From NCBI GenBank assembly GCA_001574975.1, contig KQ965877.1, positions 1 through 64,000 on the forward strand: 64,000 bases of DNA, in the 5' to 3' direction. The notes beneath the pieces were generated by a model. The model did not search any database. It saw nothing but the letters and a program-made list of their open reading frames with translations, and was not told where the DNA came from. Made by a program: the position numbers and the translations under genes. Position 1 is the first letter of the stretch. Each line of letters starts with the position of its first letter. Source of the DNA: Gonapodya prolifera JEL478 (taxonomy: Eukaryota > Monoblepharomycota > Monoblepharidomycetes > Monoblepharidales > Gonapodyaceae). This document shows positions 11,116-22,734 of this stretch, one piece after another.

Positions 11116-12697
11116 TTATTGTGCAGTCGACCCTCCGTCAACAATAAGTTCGGTGCCCTGGAAAGTAAAGAAATCATTTTGCTAATGTCACGTCCGAGAA
11201 ATCAGGACTCCACAACACTCACGGTAACAAAGGAGGCGTCATTGGAAGCGAGGAAGGCAATTGAGCTGGCGATCTGCAGGAATTTTCGTGAGGAATGTCC
11301 TGAAACACAACGACTTGACAACAAAAGTACCTGATCCGGCATTGCAAACATTCCGATGGAGTATGCATTGCTTGGCTGGAAAGGAATGGCATCAATCTGC
11401 ATGTGATGGGCCACGTTCGCGGCTAAGGGTGTTGCGACGCCCCTGGAAGGCATTCGGGAAGGTGCCATCGAACATGGGACGACCAAGACTTCATGAGTCT
11501 CACGCGCAGAGACTTACCCAGGGTGAACTGAGTTGATCCTTATCTTCCCACCTGGGAAGTCGGCCTGGGCGCAGTATAATGATGCACTCTGAAAAGCATA
11601 TGTCGAGTATATTATCAGCGTTACGCGTTGGCTTGTAATGTCTGTAGCTGTTGATAGCTCAATACACACCTTTGACATAAGCCGAACGCCTCCTTTCGAA
11701 GCGCTGTAGTGGGCTTGGAAAGGGTTTCCGACGATTCCTTCCTGGTGGACATTGTTCCCCACGTCAGTATTGAGTGATATATTGCCATAGAAACAGATCA
11801 ATAGGTTAACTCACAATAGATGAGATGTTGACAATCGATTTCGTATCCTGTGGAAAGCAAACGCGCGAGTCCCGCGGCGGGGTTAATCAGTCCACGGAGC
11901 ATGCATACCGCGGTGTTTTGAATGGGAACATACGGGAGAATCATTCTTTTTCATTGACCGAATCCCATGTTTGATTCCCCTATTATATACGACAACATTT
12001 CAGCAGGAAATCACAACACGTTATCGCAGGAAACCTACAGAAAGACGCCGTCGAGATTGGTTCCAATTATCTTCTTGTAAGTGTCAAACTCCAGGTCTTC
12101 CAGATTCCGGTAGAAGCGGGATATGCCAGCAGACTGAACCAAAACATCGAGGGGGCCACTGAACTCGTTTTCAACCCTGCAATTGAGGTACGATGATCAG
12201 TGTGAAATTAGTAACGCTTACACGACGTCGTCAGGCACATACTTTGTCACCGCGTCAATCCACTGCTCTTCCGATGATGCGTCGAGAGGAATGAAAATGA
12301 CTTTCGTTCCTGGATTGATCCCGAATTTTTGTCGATTGGGTCATCCTCGAGGATCCCACGGGAGCGTGTAATCTCCTCACCTGATTGGGTAGTTTCCGAA
12401 ATTAATGCAGCTGCGAGATCTTTCTGACCGGGCAGGTCAGCAATTGCGATAGCCTTTGCTCCCTCTTCACAAAAGGAGCAGGGAAAGTCTGGTCTGGAAT
12501 TACCGAGATAGGGGAATTATTCCATTTAAATTCTCACCTTGAGCGAGTCTCCGCACAGTGGCAGCACCGATGCCCGAAGCACCACCTGTTACGAATGCTG
12601 GGTAGGACACCAGATCGGGGTTGTGAGACCATTGCTGAAATCGGTTGAATTTTGTAAAATGCTCACCGATCTTGCCAGTGAAGCGTTGCAGAGCCAT
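11116..12697 (-). CDS. Classical short-chain dehydrogenase/reductase
   Basis: Eleven exons splice in frame to 298 residues: 12697-12538, 12464-12381, 12309-12222, 12176-12039, 11979-11934, 11847-11815, 11741-11670, 11588-11518, 11442-11331, 11273-11223, 11157-11116. The Rossmann glycine motif TGGASGIG is near residue 38, followed by IVNISS, the catalytic YSASK, RINSVHPGGVATP and the C-terminal FLASNDASFVTGTELIVDGG, the full signature of the FabG-like classical SDR family. It should be an NAD(P)-dependent alcohol or ketone oxidoreductase; the substrate cannot be read. A 35-residue N-terminal extension precedes the fold. Exons as short as 33 and 42 nt make automatic prediction error-prone here. 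Confidence 0.9.
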
Positions 12698-13220
12698 TCT
12701 TAGTGCTACAACCGATCACAACGTCGCAAATTAATGACCCCGCACTGCGAGTCTTCAAGTCGCGGTATAAATGGGGCGTCGGCAGAGTCGGCACATTTCG
12801 GGCGGAGACGGGGCTGGCGCTTGGAATTCCCGCCAGCCTAATACGGTTGTAGCCGTGGGGAATCGTGATTACCCGTCTCCCCTGCGCCTCGGCGTCTCAC
12901 CAGGGACGGCACTGGAAACATCTTTATACGCAGAAGAGGTTGTACCTGTTTGGTGTGCTGGTTCTGACCGTGCTCTCGTTGTCTTCGATCAAAAATTGAT
13001 TACAGATCTCCGCAACAACCCGACCATTCTAACTCCTTCAGTTTCCAAAGACGTTCAAGCAAAGCGATTCTCATTTCGCTGTCGCTGCACATGGCGAGCC
13101 GCGTACTTTCTACTAGTTGACACACCCTCCACACACGAAGCAGTGCAGATATATTCACATAACCTTTAACACGAATCACAACAGTTAATACGGGAGGGGG
13201 GTCACTGACCCTGATGACGC
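12698..13220. other. Intergenic stretch between dehydrogenase and copper transporter
   Basis: Upstream of the minus-strand dehydrogenase and downstream of the minus-strand copper transporter. A TATAAA occurs at 12766-12771 on the plus strand, but no plus-strand gene follows it that I can support. An open frame at 12771-13169 (+) has no recognisable motif. Confidence 0.4.
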
Positions 13221-14113
13221 TCAATGACATCCTGCGCTGCTCTCGTTCCCCGCGCCACTTGGAGAAACGATCTCCTTGCTGAACATGAAGTACCCAGCGC
13301 CAGCTCCAGCAGCGATGGAGAATACGATGTATCCGTTGAACGTCATAGAGGTCAGCACTGGTGGGGGAGGGGTGGTGAATTGATTCATGGTGGAGTATAA
13401 AAGGCACAAAAGGTACGCATCGAGTGACAGACAGAAGACTCACTGAGGAAGTAGCCCAAGAACACTGAAATAAAGTGTAGCGCCGAGCGAGAGAACTGTT
13501 GCGAGTCGCTACAAGAGCCGTGTGCAGGGTTGGGTTCGATATTCCAACGAAAATCGGCGCAACGTTCAAGTGAAAGTAAGTCTAACCAACACCCAACGAG
13601 CATCAAACACTGGAGCCTACCTCGCTCTCACTCCGTACCCTTCTTTATCTGACAGCAGTGGTCTGACGAGGTCTTCCGATGGTGAGGTCGGTCGATCATC
13701 CTTGCGTTGACGCAGAGCGGCAGCCGAGAGCAGCGCGCGGTCGTAGGATCGACGATAGCTCTAAACTCATCACAAAGAGGTGTAGAACGGCTATGAGGGG
13801 ATGAACAGTCAGGGAGAGGACCACCTCAACCCCGCGCTCACCTGAATCCACTCGTACCCAACAGCAAGCGCAAACACAACCACACACGCGACAACAAGTT
13901 GCGCCGAAGAGTGCGTCTTCCAGAAGGGGAACACGATGGTGAGGTCTTGCGGACCGATGGGTTGGCGAAAAGGGGCAAAATTGAAGTGATGGTTTGGCAA
14001 AGCAGAGCCCATCAAGACCCACTGGTGTCCCAGTTCCAGACCATGGACATGGAGTGCGTCATTCCGCCGTCGTCGGATGGGGCGTGCGGTGGCATCGGCA
14101 TGTGGTGGTCCAT
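13221..14113 (-). CDS. Ctr-family copper transporter
   Basis: Five exons (14113-14023, 13945-13842, 13760-13639, 13508-13444, 13357-13221) give 172 residues. The N-terminus is rich in Met and His (MDHHMPMPPH, GGMTHSMSMVWNWDT), as in copper-capturing Ctr ectodomains. TM1 follows (LTIVFPFWKTHSSAQLVV, then FALAVGYEWIQ), a cytosolic loop of about 45 residues, then TM2 with the Ctr selectivity motif MxxxM (FLMLTSMTFNGYIVF) and TM3 with GxxxG (AAGAGAGYFMF). Family knowledge: Ctr trimers import Cu(I) at the plasma membrane or export it from the vacuole; the length and WNWDT context resemble fungal Ctr2-like members. The gene is divergent from cysteinyl-tRNA synthetase, 447 bp away. Confidence 0.92.
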
Positions 14114-14560
14114 TTTGTTGTCAGTCAACTGTGGTTGGTTGGAATGGCGAAGACGGAGCGGCACTTCACGGAGGGAAGCAAGTGAAGGCGGTACTATCTA
14201 AAGCGTAAATGATGAGTTTTGATTATGTCTTTGCTCCACTATAATTGCGTTGGGTACATTTGTTCTTTCTTCTTCAAAAAATGCATCTGATACGAAAAGT
14301 GAAATGAAGATACGTACGGGTCGAGACAGTCGACAGACTGAGAGCCTTTCTGGGCGGTATGTTTTTTTCATCTCGAAAGTGTCTCGTACTCGGAGAAAAC
14401 CCCCAAAGAGCATATACCGACCCCACCTTTTCCATTCTCAGAAGACGAACAGGACACGTCTGGGTCCTCGTTATGCATAAACAGTCCCAGGCGACATTCC
14501 CGCTTGCTCGTTGACGTGTGCGCACAAAGTGTTGGCATTATCTCTTTACCTGACTGGCGA
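14114..14560. promoter_or_regulatory. Divergent promoter region, copper transporter / CysRS
   Basis: 447 bp between two divergent ATG codons. A TTTGCTCC sequence at about 14230-14237 resembles the yeast Mac1 copper element core TTTGCTC, but one such octamer is expected by chance often enough that this is only a hint. No other element is recognised. Confidence 0.3.
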
Positions 14561-17500
14561 ATGCTCCCTCGCTCCCGGCGAGTACTGCAAAAGAAACCCG
14601 CTCAGGTCTCGCCCGCGCATCGCCCAACCGCATTTATTACCCCTCGCCGTGTCCTGACCTCGGCTGTCGCTGCCGCGTGCTCACGATCGCCGCGATTGAC
14701 GTTTCGAAGAACCGCAGAGAATTTCTGTTCTTCACGAGTCCAGACTTCCCCACACGCCATCCCATCGCCACGCGCACGATTCATCATGTCCGCCACTCCC
14801 TCCGCTGCCCCCAATCCCCCGCGGGACGACTCCGTCCAACCCCCGTGGGTCAAACCAACAGTCCCCTCCGGGTCGCCATCATGGCCTGGTCTGAAGGTAC
14901 TCAACTCGCTCACAAGGCAAAAAGATGATTTTGTGCCCGTCAAGGGGAAGATCGTGTCGTGGTACGCGTGCGGCCCCACAGTGTACGACCACTCTCATCT
15001 CGGGCACGCGCGGACCTACATGAGTACGGATATTATGAGGCGGATCTTGGAGGGCTATTTTGGGTACGAGGTGCTGCTTGTGATGAATGTCACAGATGTT
15101 GATGATAAGGTGAGGCGCCCAGAATATCACTTCGTCGAAGGAAATTGGCGCTGAACAAACCGACCACAGATTATTCTCCGGGCGCGTCAAACGCACCTCT
15201 TCTCTGAATTCTCCGCCGCCAACCCGACGGTCACCGCCGAGCTGCTCGGTACCACCACAACAGCACTCGCGGAATTCGTCACATCCTCGTTCAAGGTCTC
15301 CCCCGCGACAGAACCTCTCTTGCCCCCTAAGCCAACTGAACCGGACGCAAAAGACTTGTCCCAGTGGGTGGAGGAAGTTTGGAAGCGGTGGGAAGGTTTG
15401 GCGGAGGATGGGAGGCGGAAGGTTGTGGAGGCCGAACCAAAATTCGAAATGAGGATCAAGGCAGCTGTAAGTGAACTCCTTCTCGCGTTCGCCTCGATAT
15501 CCCCATAACACCAGTGCACCATGTAGCTCTCAGCCGCCCACTCTCTCTCCACCCCACTGTCCACCCCTTCCTCCACATTCCTATCTGCATCGCGGGACGT
15601 CCTCTCGCCCCATCTGGACCGCCTATATGGACACACGGTAACGGACCCGGCCGTGTACGCCCGTTTCTCGCGCGAATGGGAGAACGAGTTCTTTGCCGAC
15701 ATGGACGCGCTTGGTATCAAGAGGCCAGATGCTGTCACGAGGGTGTCCGAGTACGTAGACGAGATCAAAGCGTTTGTGCAGGGGATTGTGGATAAGGGCT
15801 TTGGGTAAGTCAGACCACTTCAGCATGATCTTCTGGCGCCAGCAAACGTCACCACCTTTTCCATTCGCATCACTCAGATATGCCTCCCCGTCCGGCTCAG
15901 TCTACTTCGACACCCTTCGCTTCCACACGTCACCGGGCCATTTCTACTGCAAACTCGAACCAAAGTCGCGTTCCGACCTCGCCCTGCAAGCGGAAGGCGA
16001 AGGTGACTTGAGCACGGGGAAGGAGCGCGAGAAACGCAATGCTGCAGATTTCGCGCTGTGGAAGGCGAGTAAAGNNGGAGAACCGTGGTGGGAAAGTCAA
16101 TGGGGCAAGGTGAGCTTATTCATAACGTCCGTGATNNNNNNNNNNNNNNNNNNNNNNNNNNGTACATTGCCGAATTGTGAAGGGACGTCCCGGCTGGCAC
16201 ATCGAGTGCTCCGCCATGGCTTCCNCTATCCTCCCCCACCCCCTTGACGTGCATAGCGGCGGCACGGACCTACGGTTCCCGCACCATGACAACGAGATCG
16301 CGCAGAGCGAAGCGTGCCTGGGAACGGACCAGTGGGTCAACTACTGGTGGCACGCGGGGCATCTGAACGTTGAGGGATTGAAGATGAGCAAGAGTTTGAA
16401 GAACTTTATTACGATAAAAGTGAGTTGTGGCGAGAGGGGAGTGTTCTTTTGGGGCGCTTAGGTGGCGTGATAACCGTGGTCCATCTCGATCGCAGGAAGC
16501 CCTTGCGACGTCCTCTGCGAACCAAATGCGCCTGCTGTTCCTCGCCCACACCTGGTCCGCGACCCTCGATTACAAGAAGGATAGTTTGGAGGAGGCGCGA
16601 CGGAAAGAAGACGCCATCAAGGTGAGACTGTGTGGCAATGCAAATTTCCCGTTTTCAGTGATACTAAAGGGCGGCGCATGATTATTTAGAACTTCCTTGC
16701 CGCCTCGAAATCTCTCGTCGCTGAAGCTCGCCAAAAGGAGGCGGAACTAACGGGCGACTCAGCCATCAGCGGGAAGCACAATTACGGCAAATGGGAAGCC
16801 GATCTGATGGAATCGTAAGGCTTCAAGCTTAGATGTTCGAGTTTTTCCCAATGTGTTGGTACTAACATTGCGATCCACAGTCTTCTTACGGCACAATCCG
16901 CCGTCCACACGGCGCTAGCTGACTCTTTCGACACACCTACTGCGCTTGAGGCGGTTCTGGTCCTTGTCTCTCGTGGAAACGTGTACTTGAACGGGAAACC
17001 GCGCGACGGTGGACGTATCAACGCAGACGTCGTCACAAAGGTGTCGAAATGGGTGCGGTGGATTACAGAAGTGTGGGGCATTCGGTGGGAGAGTGATGGG
17101 GGAAGAGGCAAGGTGAGGCATTCACACCGAGTGTCAGCATTACAGACGCCACACTCACTCTGTTCGGCCTCTCCTACCATCGCATGATTCAAGCTGGAAG
17201 ACGAGTTGCTACCGTACCTTCAAGTCCTTTCCAAGTTCCGCGATGGTGTGCGGGAACTGGCCAGGAAGAGAGGTGGTGAGTTAAGCTTCATTCTTATGAC
17301 ACACATGGCATTGCGGTGACGTTGTTCAAACATTTCGGTTCAATAGATTCAGACATCTTGGCACTGAGCGACAAGCTTCGAGACGAGGATCTCGTTGATT
17401 TGGGAGTTCAGCTGGGAGACCGTGATGGTGAGTACCCAACGTCTTATCTGGGATTGCGTAATAGCGTCTAATCCCTTCGACCGCGTCCCCAATTGGTAGA

Positions 17501-17873
17501 CGGAACTGCCCTTGTCACTTTTGGTGATCCAGCCTCACTTCGCGCCTCTCGGGATGAAAAGCGTGCAAAAGAAGCGGAGCGTCGTCGACTGAAGGAGGCA
17601 AAGCTTCGTGAGGAGCTGCAACGGGAGCAAGAGCGACTGGAAAAGGGACGGACACCACCGACAGAACTCTTCCGAGGGGAGAGCAACAAGAGTGAATCGG
17701 GTGAAGCACTATACAGTGCCTGGGACGAGCAAGGGGTTCCCACTCATGACGGAAGTGGAGCGGAGCTGGCGAAGACTAGGAGGAAGAAGCTTCAAAAGGA
17801 GTGGGATATACAGGCGAAACTGCACGAAAAGTTTCTGGCACATGTGTCCAAAATGCCATCAAGTGCAAAATAG
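14561..17873 (+). CDS. Cysteinyl-tRNA synthetase, probably dual-targeted
   Basis: Eleven exons splice in frame to 870 residues. It charges tRNA-Cys. The HIGH-like motif SHLGHA is at about residues 145-150, just after the zinc-site ACGPTVYD. IIcalls typical of the family follow: [61 protein letters not shown] and the KMSKS loop KMSKSLKNF. The eukaryotic C-terminal extension ([18 protein letters not shown]) is present. The first 75 residues are Arg/Ser-rich with almost no acids, a mitochondrial presequence type; Met76 (14786) starts the cytosolic-type protein. The second ATG has A at -3, the first a C. Ns fall at 16075-16076, 16136-16161 (inside an intron) and 16225. Confidence 0.93.
16136..16161. 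other. Assembly gap of 26 Ns
   Basis: The run of Ns lies within the intron of the cysteinyl-tRNA synthetase gene between exons ending at 16109 and starting at 16183, so no coding sequence seems lost. Single or double Ns at 16075-16076, 16225 and 19911 are in coding sequence. Confidence 0.99.
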
Positions 17874-19345
17874 GTGGGACAGTTCTTGGTAACGCTTGAT
17901 GTGTATGAGTCTGCCTTTATTATATGGTGCACGTATGACATCTTTTCCTTGGCCTCGCAGTTCAATGAATCAAGTCCATCGCTTGATGCTGATTCTGGAG
18001 AGTCGCTGCACAGATTGCCATCTGGATGTTTCTGCAAACTGATAACAGCCCGAATCTCGTCACCAGCATGACGGCGACGGGCCTCTCGCGTGACATGAGG
18101 CCCTGCGCATTGTGAGCGTCCACGCGCTTGTTCAATGCTCTCTGTGTGGTGGACTCACGCGAAGGGTGGGATCTCGTTCGGTGCGCGCTCCCGAAGAAGT
18201 GTCCAGTACGCTTGCGCGATGGCGTCGTTTCGCATCCGACAGAGCAGGACATTGAAGGTAGCCTGCTTGACGTCCCCGTCGCACGCTGCTCCCAAGTCCC
18301 ACGAGGGGTAACTCTGCTGGCACCTACGCAAATAATGCCGAAATAGCTCGGCAGACAAAAATACCAGGAAGGGTTGCACCCATTTTTTTCTCCCAAACAG
18401 TTTCATTTCATAACAACAATAATCATCCTGCACCACATGGATGATTATTTGTGGTCCCGCGCAACGCGTGATTTGCGATGATGGTCGTGTGGTAGAAACC
18501 CCGCGCAACACACCTCGTCCACCACATGACGCCTTCAACCCTCCACGAGCAAACGAAAAAAGTCATTGCACCCTCCCGGTCTTGTGGAAAATGCGATCGG
18601 CATCGTCTTCCTACATACGCGAGAACTCCCGTATGCAGATGCCGGGAGCTTTTCATATTCACCTCCTGAAAACCTGCGCCTATCTTTGCGAAGCAACTCA
18701 CACGCAGCACCAAAATGTCGTTGTTGCGGGATGGCCGTTCGCTTCGGTGGCGTTTCCTTCCAAGCGGAGCGTTGCTGGGGACTTAGAGCGGGTTTCATAT
18801 TCCACAGTAACAGTAAGAATTGCTCTACATTGTTATCCGTCGACTCCTCACGCGCTGCAGAAAGGTAAAGGTGTCTTTGGGTGACTGTTGCATATTATTT
18901 ACAGAAAGTGCCCAAACAAACAGATCGTGTCTCGAGAGACAAACGGCGGATTAAGGATTGCGGTAAGAGGAAATCAACGTGAACGGGAGTGGTCTACTGA
19001 GAGCGAACGGAAAAAAGTAGAGAGCCTGGAATCGAAAAGTGGGATCACAGACACCATCCACGGTCATTTTTGCACGATTGCAGGCCAACTCTCGGCACAT
19101 ACCCTACGCATTCTATCAACCATTCTCTACGCAAGAAAGAAATCTTTTCCAAATCCGGTGCCCGGTGTATTGAGGGAGCCGCCCATGACCTTGGTGCCTC
19201 TTGACCGCGGACGCCTCCTGGAGAGAAGAGACACTCGGGGACTTTGACTGGACGCTCCCGGAGGAGTCGAGCAGGAGAGAGCGAGGATGTGGACCGTGCG
19301 GCGGAGTGCGCTGCGTGGGTGCAGTGTCTGCGTTTCTTGTGGCGG
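17874..19345. other. 1.5-kb region with no convincing gene
   Basis: Follows the CysRS stop and precedes the proline-rich membrane protein. A minus-strand frame around 18155-18400 (ending RMRNDAIAQAYWTLLRERAP) looks somewhat protein-like and could splice further down, but I could not build a supported gene and recognise no domain. The rest is low-information sequence. Confidence 0.4.
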
Positions 19346-22294
19346 ATGTCTCCCTCACCGTGTCTCTCCGCGGAATCCAATGTCTTCCCGCCTTCGTTTG
19401 TCTTGGCCCGACTCCGCGCAGTGCTCGCACTCGCTGCGATCGCATCCTGGACGCCGCAGACGCACGCGCAGTGTGAGTGGAGAACTGTTCGGAGGTGGCT
19501 GCGACTCACTCGGACTCTCCACTCTGCCACAGTGTGCTGGACAGCGAGCGACTGCGCCGCAAGACAGAACTACAAGGCAGACTGCATCTTCTTCATCTGC
19601 TCCTACTCATATGTCCCGCCCCCGCCTCCTCCTCCCCGTGAGTGGACACCGCTTCCACATACTCACTCTTCTCGATTTTTCTGATGGAAATGATACTCTC
19701 ACCCTTTTCTATGCATATTTTTGCTTGCGAAATCAAAAATTGCAAAATGAAAGCTCCACCACCTCCACCACCACCTCCCCCGCCTCCACCTCCACCTGCT
19801 CCAGCGCCACCACCCCCTCCGTGAGTCTTTCCCCATTGCTCCAGATCTCCTCCCTGTGAAGTATGTAACTTCACCCTTCTCCTCCCCAGTCCCGCCGCAC
19901 CTCCCCCACCNCCCGGCACCCCTCCACCACCACCACCATCCCCGCCTCCACCGGCAGCAGGCGACCAAGGCACAACAACAGGCGCCGACGGTCAACTCCC
20001 CCTCACACCGCCACCGGCAGCGGGACCCACCGCGACCGACCCAGTGGGGGCTGGTGGTGATGCGGCAAATACGGCTGTGCCTACTGGTGTTGTAGCGGGA
20101 TCGGGTGCGGGAACGACTACGGGATCAGGGGCAGGCGCGGGGGCGAGAGCGACCGCGACCAACCTCGCTCAGGGGTTGGCACCCCCGCCGTCGTCGTCAC
20201 CCACGTCACTCGGCGTCGGCTCTCCTCCTTCCCCTCCACCTGGTTCTCCATCTTCTCCCTCGTCATCCTCCCCAGGCCCCGCATCCCTCGCCGCCGGCGC
20301 CCCAGCTCCCGCCTCGATCCCACTCCCTGCAATCATCGGCGGGATTGCGGCGGTCCTGGCGGTCGTGATTGCGCTTGTGGCGTGGCGGAGGCATAGGAGG
20401 AAGACGAGGGGGGATGGTGTGCCGAGGTTTGTGGAGGAGATGGAGAGCGCGTATTATGCAGGGGGCGGGGATGATAAGCAGCCGTGTGAGTGTTTGTTGG
20501 TGGGAGGTAGGGGTTTGTGGAGGTTCATGTGAGGGGGGCGAGTGCAGTGTGAAAACGTGGACGCAGTGTTGTCAGGAAGACAGACGGAGTCCAAGCACGA
20601 TTGGAAGGTTTGAGAGGTCCATGGGCGGATTACTGATGCATCCTAGCACGTCCGAGGGTCGCCTTTTTTTCTTTCCGTTTTTTTTTTTTTTTTTTTTGTA
20701 CAAGTGTGCGACCCGTCATCTCACAATGCCACTCCCTCCCTCCCCTCCAGACAACCCCAAATCCACCATCCCCTACCGCGCCGTCTCCGCCTCGGGCAAC
20801 CACTCCCCCCCACCCAGCGTCGGTGGTCCTCCACTCGAAACAACCCGCACATCCCACTCATCCAACCGCAACCCCTTCGGCGACGACTCCTACGCCTACT
20901 CCGACACAGCCTCTGGGGGTGGAGGTTCGTTCCACCACCCAGTGTACACGTACCATAACACATCCCCCAACGCAACGCCGCTGTACTCGATCCGGCCCAC
21001 CTCTTCCGGGGGGGATGTGAGTTCCGGGAGTGGGACGTATAGCTGGGGAAGCCCACCGCAGGAACCGCCGCCGAGTATTACGTCGAGTAATATCACGGTG
21101 AGGGTGCAAGGCGGGAAGAACCCCGGCGGCGTTGGAGGGTACCCTAACCCCGTTGCCGGTGCGAGAGGGGCGGTGAGACAGTTGACAGATCCGTTTACGG
21201 GGCCGTTCGACGAGTACGTCCAGCCACCACCCGGGTCCGGTTCCGCGAATCGGGTGAGCCCCCCCACATCGCTCGAACACATCCGGCGCACGTCGTTGGA
21301 ACAAGCGAGACGAACGTCGTTGGAAGGGTACGTCCGCGAGGTGTACACGGGCCGCGCGTCCTTGGAGCATCCGGCATGGCCGCCTGTCGAACATGTTGCC
21401 CGTAGACCGTCGATTGGGTCTTCTGCCGCTGCGGGTTTGGTGGCGGTGGGAGGGGCGATGGGAAGGCGGAGTTCGATCGGCCACGATTCGGCGCTCGGAC
21501 GGTCCGTGGGGGGACATGCGAGGGAATACTCGACGGGGCAAGATACGATCACCGCCTCTCGATCCTCTCCAGACTCAGGAAAGGGGTCCAGGCGCCGTAG
21601 CCGCGTCCTTGCAGAGGCGGAGCAGAGGGCGCGGTCCAAGTCCGGGAGGAGGTCGAGCAAGTATGGAGGCGAGGCTGTTGAGGAGCAGGAGCAGGAACGG
21701 AAGGTTGTGGAGAAAGCGCCGGTGCAGCCGGAACAGACGAAGACCACGTCAAAGTCCATGAGGGCCAGCAGGGTCAATACGGACGACAGTGGCACCACGG
21801 AAAAGGAAAGGCGGTCGTCCAAACGGTCCAGCAAGATCCCACCTGCAGCACAGGCCGCGCAGCTAGAGCCCGAGCAGGAACCCGTGCGCCGCACCCCATC
21901 GCTGACCACGACGGACTCTAAGCAGCTCCTGCACTCGATCCCCATCGCCGACGAGCCAGAGACCCCGCGCGCTCCTTCCGTGGGGAGCAAATTCCCGCCG
22001 CCCTCGACCCGCCGCGGATCCCACCCGGGGGCCGACGTGGAGTTCATGAACTCTCGCCCACTATCGGAAGCCTCAACCTCCACGCCGTCCTTTGTCACGG
22101 CCACTTCGGACCAGGGCGGGTTCGACTTCCCTCGCAGCCCCGAGTTCGCGCCCACGCCCGCCGCGGTGCCGTTTGGAGACGAGATGGTGGAGTTGGATTG
22201 GGTCGATGATGAGGAGGAGGAGTGGGGGAGGAGGACGGTGCGCCCGCCCACGAGGGGGTTGAGTAGAGAGAGGAAGGTGCCGCAGATGCGGTGA
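19346..22294 (+). CDS. Proline-rich single-pass membrane protein with RRxS-rich cytosolic tail
   Basis: Five exons (19346-19472, 19533-19637, 19754-19820, 19890-20485, 20751-22294) give 812 residues. The N-terminus has a signal peptide (VLARLRAVLALAAIASW, ending THAQ), then a short Cys-rich segment (CWTASDCAARQNYKADC), a polyproline and Ser/Gly/Thr-rich stalk to about 240, and one TM (IIGGIAAVLAVVIALVAW, about 242-265) with a basic stop-transfer RRHRRK. The tail of about 540 residues is disordered and Ser/Arg-rich, with repeated RRTSLE, RRPS and RRSS sites. It looks like a cell-surface mucin-like sensor or wall-anchored signalling protein; that role is inferred. Intron 4 holds a 23-base poly-T. 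No family is recognised. Confidence 0.75.
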
Positions 22295-22734
22295 GGTGGT
22301 GGTGGGGGGAGTGGGAACGGGGATGGAGAGTGTGGAGAGAGGGGAGGGACTTTTTGTTATCTATGTAGTGGAACTTGTACTTTTCTCATATCAAGATCGT
22401 GATATAGTATTTTGGTTGTCTAGACGTTCCTGGTAGTTGTTGGGGAATTATTAGACTTGTCAATTTTTGGACTTCCTTCAATTTCAACTTTTCCGTCCAT
22501 TCCAACCATTAACCTGTCGTACCCCTCTCCTCTCTACAACACACCCCTCGACGACATGTCTCGCAGTCCGTCACTGTCGACACTCCCCCTTGGAAACCCC
22601 TCCAATTGATCGTCTCTTCCCTCACAGTCAAGGTCATTTTTCGGCTGGGAGAGACCTGCCGGTCCACGAGGGGCATTCTGGGCGTACCGAGAACGGAAGA
22701 CTGGATTTTGGAGGATTCGGGGCACGATTGGACG
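22295..22734. other. Intergenic / unresolved 5' end region
   Basis: Downstream of the membrane protein. An open reading frame without ATG runs into the next gene from about 22540, and a second overlapping frame (22467-22793) also looks protein-like (GRLDFGGFGARLDDATFEAF). The true first exon of the following gene may lie here but could not be defined. Confidence 0.4.

Noticed and set aside
11815-12039. Apparent frameshift in the minus-strand dehydrogenase between GVFL and IVNISSI.
   Set aside because: A 46-nt exon (11979-11934, reading GIKHGIRSMKKNDSP) flanked by good splice sites restores a fully continuous SDR frame.
17960-18540. Possible minus-strand gene downstream of CysRS (RMRNDAIAQAYWTLLRERAP).
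   Set aside because: Could not be spliced into a supported model and shows no recognisable domain; left as a note only.
20896-22251. A 451-codon minus-strand frame opposite the proline-rich membrane protein.
   Set aside because: It is antisense to a GC-rich, Ser/Arg-coding exon, has no family motif, and its plus-strand partner splices cleanly to a signal peptide and TM.
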